A stretch of 64,000 bases of DNA from contig NZ_CP104861.1 of assembly GCF_025426255.1 (NCBI RefSeq), forward strand, positions 620,001 through 684,000, read 5' to 3'. Source of the stretch: Pseudomonas fragi (lineage in GTDB: Bacteria; Pseudomonadota; Gammaproteobacteria; Pseudomonadales; Pseudomonadaceae). The translations under genes were made by a program, and so were the position numbers. The first letter of the stretch is position 1; each line of letters begins with the position of its first letter. Below, in pieces: positions 44,971-53,159 of this stretch. The notes beneath the pieces are model-generated. The model worked only from the letters and a program-made list of their open reading frames with translations. It searched no databases and was not told the origin of the DNA.

Positions 44971-45582
44971 TTGGAACGCATTGCGGTAATTGACTTTGAA
45001 ACCACCGGTATCTCCCCGAGCAGCAGTTGCCGGGCCACCGAAATTGCCGTGGTGATTCTTGAGCGTGGGCGCATTGTCGAGCGTTACCAAAGCCTGATGA
45101 ACGCAGGCGTGCGCGTGCCGGGGTTTATTGAACAGTTGACCGGTATCAGCAACGCCATGCTGCGCACCGCGCCGTCGGCCGAGCAGGTGATGAACGAAGT
45201 CAACGAGTTCGTTGGCATCACACCGCTGCTGGCCCACAACGCGGCCTTTGACCAAAAATTCTGGGATTTCGAAATGGGCCGCATCAAGCGCACCCGTTTA
45301 CAGAACTTCGCCTGCTCCTTGTTGCTGGCGCGCCGCCTGATGCCTGCGGCGCCGAATCATAAGCTCGGCACCCTGACCACCTTTGCCGATTTGCCCCACA
45401 CCGGCCAGGCTCACCGGGCCATGGCCGATGCTGAAATGGCGGCCAACCTGACTGCACACCTGGCCCAGCAACTGCGCCAGAAGCACGGTTTGAAAGAACT
45501 CAATCACGACCTGCTGTGCGGCCTGCAAAAAGTCCCTGCGGCGAAGATCAACGAGCATCTGAAGCGTTATCGCGGGTTTTAA
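44971..45582 (+). CDS. DEDDh 3'-5' exonuclease (DnaQ-like)
   Basis: A 203-residue exonuclease of the DnaQ superfamily. Exo I reads IAVIDFETTGIS (Asp and Glu), Exo II LLAHNAAFDQKF and Exo III HRAMADAEMAA (His and Asp). A basic C-terminal tail (KINEHLKRYRGF) follows. The start is TTG at 44971, 10 bases after AGGA; no ATG occurs earlier in the frame. It lies 28 bases after the NYN-domain gene, and the pair may act together on nucleic acid ends. No DNA polymerase III epsilon extension is present. Confidence 0.88.
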   Translation: MERIAVIDFETTGISPSSSCRATEIAVVILERGRIVERYQSLMNAGVRVPGFIEQLTGISNAMLRTAPSAEQVMNEVNEFVGITPLLAHNAAFDQKFWDFEMGRIKRTRLQNFACSLLLARRLMPAAPNHKLGTLTTFADLPHTGQAHRAMADAEMAANLTAHLAQQLRQKHGLKELNHDLLCGLQKVPAAKINEHLKRYRGF

Positions 45583-45610
45583 CCCCCGAACTTTGGGCGA
45601 CGTGCCTCGT

Positions 45611-45754
45611 GTCGCCGCTGTGGAGGAACGAGGCTGCGTCCGGCGGCGAAGCCGTCGTAAAATCAGGCTCATCCGTGTATCAGACAAACCCGGAGTTACG
45701 GGTTTACGAGCGCTTCGCACTCGGACGCAGCCTCGTTCCTTCGGCAGTTGCTAC
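45611..45754. repeat. REP/BIME-like palindromic element
   Basis: A roughly 144-base copy with a mutated left arm (GTCGCCGCTGTGGAGGAACG) and a right arm CGTTCCTTCGGCAGTTGCTAC. The inner arms around CGGCGGCGAAGCCGTCG are retained. It fills the space between the exonuclease and yedA genes. Confidence 0.75.
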
Positions 45755-45902
45755 CAAAATCTCGTACCCGGCTGCAATGCTCGTCCGTGTTTCTGGTTCC
45801 GATTAAAGTGTACGGTCACTTTTGGTGCGTTTTGTTACTTATTATTTCTCCATCTCTTGTCTAGACTCCCCAGTCCCCTGCCTCTGCCCTTGAGCTGCCT
45901 TC

Positions 45903-46793
45903 ATGCCTGCCGCACGTCGTTTTCCGCTACAACTGATCGGTGCTTTCTTTGCCTTGTACGTGATTTGGGGCTCGACCTATCTGGCCATTCGTATTGGCAT
46001 TGAATCCTGGCCGCCATTGATGATGGCCGGGGTGCGATTTTTGATTGCGGGCAGTTTGATGTACGGCTTTATGCGCTGGCGTGGTGCGCCTGCACCCACT
46101 GCCGTGCAGTGGCGTTCGGCGGCCATGATCGGTTTTCTGTTGCTGGCCTGCGGCAATGGTGGTGTGACACTGGCCGAACACTCGGGTGTGGCCTCCGGCG
46201 TCGCCGCGCTGGCCGTGGCTACTGTGCCGTTGTTTACTTTGCTGTTCGGCTACTTCTGGGGCGCACGCAACACCCGTCTGGAATGGGCCGGGATTGCCCT
46301 CGGGCTGGTCGGTATCGGCATGCTCAACCTGGGCTCTAACTTGCAAGCCAGTCCGATGGGCGCGGCGATGGTTATTTTTGCTGCCGCCGCCTGGGCTTTT
46401 GGCTCGGTGTGGAGCCGCCATTTGCCACTGCCCGTTGGGGCAATGGCCAGTGCTGCCGAAATGCTTGCCGCAGGCGCCATGCTGCTGGCGGCCAGCCTGC
46501 TCAGTGGCGAGCGCATGACCGAAATGCCCACTGCCGCAGGCTGGGGCGCGTTGCTGTACCTGGTGTTCTTCGGCTCGATCATCGCCTTCAGCGCCTATAT
46601 GTACCTGCTGAAAAACGTGCGCCCGGCAGCCGCCACCAGCTACGCCTACGTCAACCCGGCCGTGGCCGTGATGCTGGGGATCGCCTTCGCGGGTGAGAGC
46701 ATCGGTTTTGAAGAGTGCCTGGCGATGGCGGTCATTATCAGCGCCGTGGTGTTGATCGGTTTGCCGCAGTGGCGCAAGCAGAAACCCGCGTGA
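45903..46793 (+). CDS. yedA: DMT/EamA transporter YedA-type
   Basis: A 296-residue transporter with ten hydrophobic segments in two EamA halves. The N-terminus (FFALYVIWGSTYLAIRIGIE) and the second half (ATVPLFTLLFGYFWGARN; YAYVNPAVAVMLGIAFAGE) are characteristic of YedA-type drug/metabolite transporters. The substrate is unknown; small metabolites or drugs are likely. The ATG at 45903 is the first good start after the REP element. Confidence 0.85.
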   Translation: MPAARRFPLQLIGAFFALYVIWGSTYLAIRIGIESWPPLMMAGVRFLIAGSLMYGFMRWRGAPAPTAVQWRSAAMIGFLLLACGNGGVTLAEHSGVASGVAALAVATVPLFTLLFGYFWGARNTRLEWAGIALGLVGIGMLNLGSNLQASPMGAAMVIFAAAAWAFGSVWSRHLPLPVGAMASAAEMLAAGAMLLAASLLSGERMTEMPTAAGWGALLYLVFFGSIIAFSAYMYLLKNVRPAAATSYAYVNPAVAVMLGIAFAGESIGFEECLAMAVIISAVVLIGLPQWRKQKPA

Positions 46794-46860
46794 ATTAGGG
46801 TAAACTGCGCGCCATTGCAACTTATGCACCCACGCGCTGACCTTTTTCGACGGTATCCCC

Positions 46861-48198
46861 ATGACATTCGCCACCCTTGGCCTGATCGAACCCTTGCTGC
46901 GCGCCCTTGAGACGCTCGGCTACAAGACCCCAACCCCGGTTCAGGCCCAAGCGATCCCCGCCGTACTGGCTGGTCGCGATCTGATGGCCGCAGCTCAGAC
47001 CGGCACCGGCAAAACCGCCGGTTTCGCCCTGCCATTGTTGCAGTCGCTGACCATGGAAGGCCCGAAAGTCGCCAGCAACTCGGTGCGTGCACTGGTACTG
47101 GTGCCCACCCGCGAGCTGGCCGAACAGGTTCACGAGAGCATCCGCCAGTACGCCGAACACCTGCCGTTGAGCACCTATGCGGTGTACGGCGGCGTCAGCA
47201 TCAACCCGCAAATGATGAAAATGCGCAAAGGTGTTGATGTTCTGGTCGCAACGCCTGGGCGTCTGCTCGATCTGTATCGTCAGAAAGCGATCAAGTTCAA
47301 CCAGCTGCAAACCCTGATCCTCGACGAAGCGGATCGCATGCTCGACCTCGGTTTCTCCGAAGAGCTACGCGATATCTACCGTGCTTTGCCGAAAAAGCGT
47401 CAGACCCTGTTGTTCTCGGCGACCTTTTCTGACGCGATTCGCCTGTTGGCCGAGCAGATGCTCGACAACCCGCTGAGCATCGAAGTCAGCCCGCGCAACG
47501 TGGCCGCCAGCAGCGTCAAGCAGTGGGTGATCCCGGTCGACAAAAAGCGCAAGGCAGAGCTGTTTTTGCACCTGCTGCGCACCCAGCACTGGAAGCAAGT
47601 GCTGGTGTTTGCCAAAACCCGCAACGGCGTGGACGAATTGGTGGGCAAGCTGCAAGGTCTGGGGATCAACGCTGATGGTATCCACGGCGACAAGCCGCAA
47701 GCCACGCGCCAACGGGCGCTGGATCGTTTCAAGGCCAGTGAAGTGCAGATCCTGGTAGCAACCGACGTTGCAGCCCGTGGTCTGGATATCGAAGACCTGC
47801 CGCTGGTGGTCAATTTCGACCTGCCAATCGTGGCCGAAGACTACATTCACCGCATCGGCCGTACGGGTCGCGCCGGTCAGAAGGGCGAAGCCATTTCGCT
47901 GGTCTGTGCTGACGAAGTGAACATGCTGTCGGCAATCGAGATGCTGACCCGTCAGACTTTGACTCGTCACCAAGAGCAAGATTTCGAGCCGGAGCACCGC
48001 GTGCCCGACACGGATGCCAGCGGTCAAGTGATCAAAAAACCGAAGAAGCCGAAAAAACCGAAAACCTCGGGTGGTGGCGGCAAGCGCAACTTGGGCAAGT
48101 GGGTAGACAGCGGCGAAGCAACCCCGGCAGAACCGTCGGTCAAGCCTGTGCGTAAAGTCCCTGTGTTCAACACCGGCCCGCGCAAGCGCAAGCCGTAA
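46861..48198 (+). CDS. rhlE: DEAD-box RNA helicase RhlE-type
   Basis: A 445-residue ATP-dependent RNA helicase. The motifs in order are Q-motif FATLGLIEPLLRALETLGY, Walker A AQTGTGKT, PTRELAEQV, DEAD in LILDEADRMLDLGF, SAT in LLFSATFSD and HRIGRTGRAGQKG. A basic, Lys/Pro/Gly-rich tail (about 385-445) resembles RhlE proteins. Roles in RNA degradation and ribosome maturation are known for the family. A GTGGGAGC-type REP follows the stop. Confidence 0.93.
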   Translation: MTFATLGLIEPLLRALETLGYKTPTPVQAQAIPAVLAGRDLMAAAQTGTGKTAGFALPLLQSLTMEGPKVASNSVRALVLVPTRELAEQVHESIRQYAEHLPLSTYAVYGGVSINPQMMKMRKGVDVLVATPGRLLDLYRQKAIKFNQLQTLILDEADRMLDLGFSEELRDIYRALPKKRQTLLFSATFSDAIRLLAEQMLDNPLSIEVSPRNVAASSVKQWVIPVDKKRKAELFLHLLRTQHWKQVLVFAKTRNGVDELVGKLQGLGINADGIHGDKPQATRQRALDRFKASEVQILVATDVAARGLDIEDLPLVVNFDLPIVAEDYIHRIGRTGRAGQKGEAISLVCADEVNMLSAIEMLTRQTLTRHQEQDFEPEHRVPDTDASGQVIKKPKKPKKPKTSGGGGKRNLGKWVDSGEATPAEPSVKPVRKVPVFNTGPRKRKP

Positions 48199-48227
48199 GG
48201 TCGACGCCGACCCTGGGGAAACTTCAA

Positions 48228-48282
48228 CTGTGGGAGCGAGCCTGCTCGCGAACAGCCTTCGCGAGCAGGCTCGCTCCCACAG
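48228..48282. repeat. REP element of the GTGGGAGC type (complete)
   Basis: CTGTGGGAGCGAGCCTGCTC and its complement GAGCAGGCTCGCTCCCACAG form a perfect hairpin with a short CAGCCTTC-containing loop. It is the classic REP of fluorescent pseudomonads and lies between two convergent genes. Confidence 0.92.
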
Positions 48283-48297
48283 GGGCCCTGACCAGGA

Positions 48298-49539
48298 TTA
48301 GTGTTGCGCTTTAAGCCAGCTCAAAACCCCCAACCCGGCAGCACGGCCACTGGCAAAACAGCCTGTGAGCAAGTAGCCGCCGGTGGGGGCTTCCCAATCA
48401 AGCATCTCGCCTGCGCAGAACACGCCGGGCACTGCCTTGAGCATCAGGTTTTCATCCACAGCCTCAAACCGCACACCGCCGGCGCTGCTGATCGCTTCGT
48501 CCAATGGGCGCGCCTTGATCAGTTTCAGGGGCAGCGCCTTGATGGCCTTGGCCAGTTGCGCCGGGTCGTTGAAGGATTCGGCGGGTGCTAACTCGCGCAA
48601 CAACGCCGCTTTTACGCCATCGAGGCCCAACTGGCTGTGCAGATGTTTGCTCATCGAGCGCGAGCCGCGAGGCTTAGCCAGTGCTGCCTGGACTTTATCC
48701 ACAGGCTTGCCCGGCAACAGGTCGATCAGGATGGTCGCTTCGCCCTGTTGATTGATCGCTTCACGAATCGGTGCCGACCAGGCGTAAATCAAACTGCCTT
48801 CAATGCCGCTGGCGGTAATCACACACTCGCCCAAGCGAGGGGGGCTGTGCTCCAGGGCAATGGCGATGTTCTTTAGCGGCGCACCGGCGAACTTGCTGCT
48901 CAGTACCTCACTCCAGCTGGCCACATCAAACCCGCAATTACTCGGCTGCAACGGCGCGAGCTCGACGCCGCGCTCGGCCAGCAATGGCATCCATGCGCCA
49001 TCCGACCCCAGTCGCGCCCAACTGCCGCCGCCCAACGCCAATAACACCGCATCAGGCTTGAGCTGTACTTCGCCTTCAGGACTGTCGATACGCAACTGGC
49101 CATCGGCTTGCCAGCCCTGCCAGCGATGACGGGTGTGGATAACTACCCCGGCTTCGCGCAGACGCTTGAGCCAGGCGCGCAATAACGGCGCGGCTTTCAT
49201 ATCGGTGGGGAACACCCGGCCGGAACTGCCGACAAAAGTTTCGATGCCCAGGTCATGGATCCACTGGCACAAGGCATCGGCATCGAAGGCCCGCAGCAAT
49301 GGGGCGATCTGGGGTGCGCGCTCGGCATAGCGTGACAGGAAGGTCGGGTAGGCTTCGGAGTGGGTGATATTCATGCCGCCGACCCCGGCCAGCAAAAACT
49401 TGCGGCCCACCGACGGCATACCGTCGTATAGATCAACCCGCACGCCTGCCTGGCTCAACACTTCGGCGGCCATCAAACCGGCTGGGCCACCGCCGATAAT
49501 AGCGACGTGATGGGAGTGGAGAGGGGTGGGATCAGTCAT
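48298..49539 (-). CDS. FAD-dependent oxidoreductase (TIGR03862-type flavoprotein)
   Basis: A 413-residue two-dinucleotide-binding flavoprotein. The N-terminal FAD motif is VAIIGGGPAGLMAAEVLSQAG. Then come VGRKFLLAGVGGMNITH, VLLALGGGSWARLGSDG and the C-terminal flavin-binding VFCAGEMLDWEAPTGGYLL. It matches the HI0933/TIGR03862 group of uncharacterised oxidoreductases, the E. coli YhiN type. The start is at 49539 (MTDPTPLHSHHVAIIG). No partner is adjacent. Confidence 0.88.
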   Translation of the reverse strand: MTDPTPLHSHHVAIIGGGPAGLMAAEVLSQAGVRVDLYDGMPSVGRKFLLAGVGGMNITHSEAYPTFLSRYAERAPQIAPLLRAFDADALCQWIHDLGIETFVGSSGRVFPTDMKAAPLLRAWLKRLREAGVVIHTRHRWQGWQADGQLRIDSPEGEVQLKPDAVLLALGGGSWARLGSDGAWMPLLAERGVELAPLQPSNCGFDVASWSEVLSSKFAGAPLKNIAIALEHSPPRLGECVITASGIEGSLIYAWSAPIREAINQQGEATILIDLLPGKPVDKVQAALAKPRGSRSMSKHLHSQLGLDGVKAALLRELAPAESFNDPAQLAKAIKALPLKLIKARPLDEAISSAGGVRFEAVDENLMLKAVPGVFCAGEMLDWEAPTGGYLLTGCFASGRAAGLGVLSWLKAQH

Positions 49540-49603
49540 GACAGGGCTGCAAATCGGCGAAATAAGCTGCGCATTCTACCTGACTGCGCGGAGCAGATCC
49601 CCT

Positions 49604-49748
49604 GTAGCAGCTGTCGAGGGACGAAGGCTGCGTTCGGCGGCGAAGCCGTCGTAAAGTCAGTGGACGCGCAGTGTCAGATACACCGCGGGTTCAGGTATTA
49701 CGACCGCTTCGCGCTCGAACGCAGCCTTCGTTCCTTGGCAGCTGCTAC
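49604..49748. repeat. REP/BIME-like palindromic element
   Basis: Left arm GTAGCAGCTGTCGAGGGACG and right arm CTTGGCAGCTGCTAC, with inner arms GCGGCGAAGCCGTCG and CGACCGCTTCGCGCTC. About 145 bases lie between a flavoprotein gene and a hairpin-rich stretch. Confidence 0.82.
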
Positions 49749-49758
49749 CAGGAGTGCA

Positions 49759-49814
49759 ATAGCTGTACGAAAAACATACAGCTATCTGCAGGCCTTACTC
49801 ACCGTGGCCTGCAG
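49759..49814. other. Two abutting 9-bp hairpins
   Basis: ATAGCTGTA...TACAGCTAT (49759-49767/49777-49785) is followed at once by CTGCAGGCC...GGCCTGCAG (49786-49794/49806-49814). Each has a perfect 9-bp stem with a 9- or 11-base loop, and neither is followed by a T-run. They lie between the REP element and the histone-deacetylase-like gene; the purpose is unknown. Confidence 0.7.
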
Positions 49815-49875
49815 GTGCTTTCACTCAGGTTATCCACAGGCAGTTCCACAGGCATTGTGGGTAAAAAATCACAGC

Positions 49876-50796
49876 TTAGTGACAACCCAATGACAACCAG
49901 ACCTTTTGCGCACTGTGGTGCAAAATCCCGTGGCGGCGTGCCAGTGCCTTGCGGTCTTTGCTGTAACCGCCGCCAATCACCCCGACCACCGGAATATCGC
50001 GGCCCAGACAGTGGCGCATCACGCTCTCGTCACGGGCGCCAATGCCTTCGTCGGTGAGCTTCAAATAGCCCAAGGCATCATCTTTATGCACATCGACTCC
50101 GGCGTCGTAGAGCACCAGATCCGGTTGATACAGCGGCAACAGGTAATTGAGTGCCTCATCGACCACTTGCAGGTATTCGGCATCGCCCATACCCATAGGC
50201 AGGCCTATATCCCAGTCACTTTGCGCTTTGCGTGCCGGAAAGTTCTTTTCACAGTGCAGGGAAACGGTAATGGCGTCCGGCGTATGTTCAAGAATTCGTG
50301 CAGTCCCATCGCCCTGATGCACATCGCAGTCAAAAATCAGTACCCGGTTCACCCGACCGCTTTCCAGCATGTAACGGCTGATAATCGCCAGATCATTGAA
50401 GATGCAAAAGCCTGCCGGGTGATCGTAATGCGCGTGATGGGTGCCCCCCGCCAGGTGACAGGCCAGCCCGTGCTCCAGCGCTTGTTCGGCGGCCAGTAAT
50501 GAGCCGCCCACCGCACGAATGGTGCGTTGCGCCAGCGCTTCGCTCCAGGGCAGGCCCAGGCGGCGCTGATCTTCGCGGGCCAGTTCGCCCGCCATATAGC
50601 GCTCGATATAGGTGCGGTCATGGGCCAGCGCAAGGATATCCACAGGGCAAAGTTCCGGGCGCAGCAGGTCTGCATCGCGGGTCAGTCCGGACTCGACCAG
50701 GTGATCGCGGAGCAGGCGGAATTTGTCCATCGGAAAACGATGATCTGCTGGGAACTGCGGGCTGTAGTCATCGTGGTAAATCAGCGGCACAGGCAT
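49876..50796 (-). CDS. Histone-deacetylase-family hydrolase
   Basis: A 306-residue zinc amidohydrolase of the acetoin utilisation/HDAC superfamily. The motifs are LAGGTHHAHYDHPAGFCIFND, then FDCDVHQGDGTA (catalytic His and Asp) and LYDAGVDVHKDD, given as separate short segments. The ATG at 50796 (MPVPLIYHDDYSPQFP) is a typical start. The substrate is unknown; bacterial relatives deacetylate acetylated polyamines or proteins. It is divergent from the GNAT gene, so opposing acetylation roles are possible but speculative. Confidence 0.85.
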   Translation of the reverse strand: MPVPLIYHDDYSPQFPADHRFPMDKFRLLRDHLVESGLTRDADLLRPELCPVDILALAHDRTYIERYMAGELAREDQRRLGLPWSEALAQRTIRAVGGSLLAAEQALEHGLACHLAGGTHHAHYDHPAGFCIFNDLAIISRYMLESGRVNRVLIFDCDVHQGDGTARILEHTPDAITVSLHCEKNFPARKAQSDWDIGLPMGMGDAEYLQVVDEALNYLLPLYQPDLVLYDAGVDVHKDDALGYLKLTDEGIGARDESVMRHCLGRDIPVVGVIGGGYSKDRKALARRHGILHHSAQKVWLSLGCH

Positions 50797-50882
50797 AGGG
50801 AATTTCGCGTCGTAACGAGCGCTGGATATTAACAGCGCTGTACACTGCTCGGTAAAGCCCGGTAACAAATCGGAGAGAGTCG

Positions 50883-51452
50883 ATGGAGCAGATCAAAGAA
50901 CTCGAAAGTGCCCGTTTGCACTTACGCCCCTGGCGTGACACAGACTTGTACGAGTTCGCTGCGATGTGTGCCGATCCTCAGGTGATGCGTTATTTTCCGG
51001 CCCCGTTGAGTCGCCTCGAAAGTGCGGCGCTGATTGGCAGGATTCGCGGTCACTTTGCCGAGTACGGCTACGGTCTATGGGCACTAGAGCGTAAGGATAC
51101 GGGCGCTTTTATCGGTTTCACCGGGCTAATGAATGTCTCGTTTGAGGCGCCCTTTACTCCGGCCGTTGAAATCGGCTGGCGGCTGGCACCCGAACACTGG
51201 GGTTTGGGCTACGCCAGTGAGGCGGCCTGGGCGGCATTGCGTTGTGCCTTTGATCGATTGGCCCTGGATCAGGTGGTGTCGTTTACCAGCCAGGTGAACT
51301 TGCCATCGCAAAAAGTCATGCAGGCCATTGGTATGCAACACGATCCGCACGGTGGCTTTGAACACCCTCGGTTGCCTGAAAGCGACCCGCTAAGGCCCCA
51401 TGTGCTGTACCGCATTACGCGGGCACAGTGGTTGGAAACCCTGCACGGCTAA
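50883..51452 (+). CDS. GNAT N-acetyltransferase (RimJ/RimL-like)
   Basis: A 189-residue acetyltransferase of the GNAT superfamily. It begins MEQIKELESARLHLRPWRDTDL; the catalytic/CoA region contains FIGFTGLMNVSF, EIGWRLAPEHWGLGYASEAAW with the (R/Q)xxGxG/A-type loop, and a C-terminal VNLPSQKVMQAIGMQ. No specific substrate is indicated. It is divergent from the HDAC-like gene and upstream of tesB. Confidence 0.85.
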   Translation: MEQIKELESARLHLRPWRDTDLYEFAAMCADPQVMRYFPAPLSRLESAALIGRIRGHFAEYGYGLWALERKDTGAFIGFTGLMNVSFEAPFTPAVEIGWRLAPEHWGLGYASEAAWAALRCAFDRLALDQVVSFTSQVNLPSQKVMQAIGMQHDPHGGFEHPRLPESDPLRPHVLYRITRAQWLETLHG

Positions 51453-51539
51453 GCGGGTGCAGTAACGCGGCGAAAGCCGGAATTTTTGACCTGCGTAACG
51501 AAGATTACGAGGGTAATGCTCTGTGTGAGGAGAATCTGA

Positions 51540-52409
51540 ATGAGCCAAGTGTTGGATGATCTGGTCAATTTGCTGACCCTGGAACCGATCGAAGAGAACC
51601 TCTTTCGCGGAAGCAGTCAGGACTTGGGCTTTCGCCAGTTGTTCGGCGGTCAGGTGCTCGGTCAATCGCTGTCGGCCATGAGCCAGACGGTTGAAGACGC
51701 CCGCCATGTGCACTCGATGCATGGCTATTTTTTACGCCCCGGCGATGCGAGCCTGCCTGTGGTGTACCAGGTTGACCGGGTGCGCGATGGCGGCAGTTTC
51801 AGCACACGCCGGGTGACTGCGATCCAGAAGGGCCAGCCGATTTTTACCAGCAGCGCTTCGTTTCAGTACGACGAGAGCGGTTTTGAGCATCAGATCCCGA
51901 TGCCCGATGTAGTCGGACCGGAGAATCTGCCGTCGGAACTCGACATGATTCGTCAGCGCGCGCACCTGATTCCTGAGTCGATGCGTGAAAAGCTGTTGTG
52001 CGCCAAGCCCATCGAGTTTCGTCCGGTGGTGGGTGAAGACCCCTTCAACCCCCAGGTCAGCGACCCGATCAAGTACGTGTGGTTTCGTGCTGACGGCACA
52101 CTGCCTGATTCGCCCGCCCTGCATAAATACCTGCTGGCCTACGCATCGGACTTTGGCTTGCTGACTACCTCGTTGCTGCCCCACGGCAAAGGCGTGTGGC
52201 AAAAGGATATGCAGGTTGCCAGCCTCGATCATGCGTTGTGGTTTCACGCCGATCTGCGTGCCGATGACTGGCTGCTCTATGCAATGGACAGCCCGTGGGC
52301 GGGCAACTCGCGCGGGTTCTCCCGTGGCAGCGTGTACAACCGCGCTGGCCAATTGGTAGCCTCGGTCACACAGGAAGGTTTGATCCGCCACCGCAAGGAC
52401 TGGGCATGA
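51540..52409 (+). CDS. tesB: Acyl-CoA thioesterase II TesB
   Basis: A 289-residue double hot-dog thioesterase hydrolysing medium and long acyl-CoA esters. The motifs are LFRGSSQDLGFRQLFGGQVL, VHSMHGYFLRPGD, FSTRRVTAIQKGQ and the C-terminal SLDHALWFHADLRADDWLLY with MDSPWAGNSRG. The conserved catalytic Asp/Thr/Gln triad lies in the second half. The stop codon overlaps the ATG of the HAD gene (ATGA). Length is normal. Confidence 0.94.
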   Translation: MSQVLDDLVNLLTLEPIEENLFRGSSQDLGFRQLFGGQVLGQSLSAMSQTVEDARHVHSMHGYFLRPGDASLPVVYQVDRVRDGGSFSTRRVTAIQKGQPIFTSSASFQYDESGFEHQIPMPDVVGPENLPSELDMIRQRAHLIPESMREKLLCAKPIEFRPVVGEDPFNPQVSDPIKYVWFRADGTLPDSPALHKYLLAYASDFGLLTTSLLPHGKGVWQKDMQVASLDHALWFHADLRADDWLLYAMDSPWAGNSRGFSRGSVYNRAGQLVASVTQEGLIRHRKDWA

Positions 52410-52996
52410 CACTCAAGGACGTAAAACACTGGGTTTTCGACATGGACGGCACCCTGACTATTGCCGTGCATGACTTTGCCGCGATTCGTCGTGAGCTGGA
52501 GATCCCTGCCGATGAAGATATCCTGACTCACCTCAACGGCTTGCCCGCGCAAGTCGCGGCAGCCAAGCACGCCTGGCTGCTGGAGCACGAGCGCGAGCTG
52601 GCGCTGGCTTCAACAGCTGCTCCGGGTGCGGTCGAACTGGTGCGCGACTTGGCCGCTCAGGGATGTCGCCTCGGCATCCTGACCCGCAATGCTCAGGAAT
52701 TGGCGCATATCACGCTCAAGGCCATCGGCCTGGACCAGTGCTTCGCGCCCCAGGATGTACTGGGTCGCGACAACGCCGTACACAAGCCAGACCCGGATGG
52801 CCTTCTTCAGTTGGCGCGGGCGTGGGATGTGGCCCCGGCGAAGATGGTGATGGTGGGGGATTATCACTTTGACCTGGCCTGTGGCCGCGCTGCAGGCAGC
52901 AAAACCATATTGGTCAATGTGCCTGAAAACCCATGGCCGGAACTGACCGACTGGCATGCCAAGGACTGTTTCGAGCTGCGCCAGTTACTTACCTGA
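52406..52996 (+). CDS. HAD-superfamily phosphatase
   Basis: A 196-residue HAD-IA hydrolase. The nucleophile is in WVFDMDGTLTIAVHDF, motif II is LGILTRNAQEL, and motifs III/IV are KPDPDGLLQLAR and MVMVGDYHFDLACGRAAG. The short C1 cap suggests a small sugar or nucleotide phosphate substrate. It overlaps tesB by 4 bases and is probably translated by coupling. The substrate is unknown. Confidence 0.88.
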   Translation: MTLKDVKHWVFDMDGTLTIAVHDFAAIRRELEIPADEDILTHLNGLPAQVAAAKHAWLLEHERELALASTAAPGAVELVRDLAAQGCRLGILTRNAQELAHITLKAIGLDQCFAPQDVLGRDNAVHKPDPDGLLQLARAWDVAPAKMVMVGDYHFDLACGRAAGSKTILVNVPENPWPELTDWHAKDCFELRQLLT

Positions 52997-53003
52997 CTTA
53001 ACA

Positions 53004-53148
53004 CCTGCAGCTTCCGTAAGAGCGAGGCTGCGTTCGGTGGCGCAGCCGTCGTAAATCCAGGCAGCGCGGTGCGTCAGTTAAAACGTGCACTCAGATTTTA
53101 CGATCGCTTCGCAATCGAACGCAGCCTCGTTCCTTCGGCAGCTGCTAC
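53004..53148. repeat. REP/BIME-like palindromic element
   Basis: About 145 bases. The left arm is diverged (CCTGCAGCTTCCGTAAGAGCG) and the right arm CCTTCGGCAGCTGCTAC is intact. Inner arms around GGCGCAGCCGTCG and CGATCGCTTCGCAATCG remain. It lies between the HAD gene and a convergent hydrolase gene. Confidence 0.75.
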
Positions 53149-53159
53149 ACAGGGTGTAT

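Noticed and set aside
49830..49838. Perfect DnaA-box sequence TTATCCACA as an origin.
   Set aside because: It is a single box, with no box cluster, no AT-rich unwinding element and no dnaA/dnaN nearby.
15784..53148. Repeated GTAGCAGCTG units as a CRISPR array.
   Set aside because: The copies are palindromic, kilobases apart and lack spacers or cas genes.
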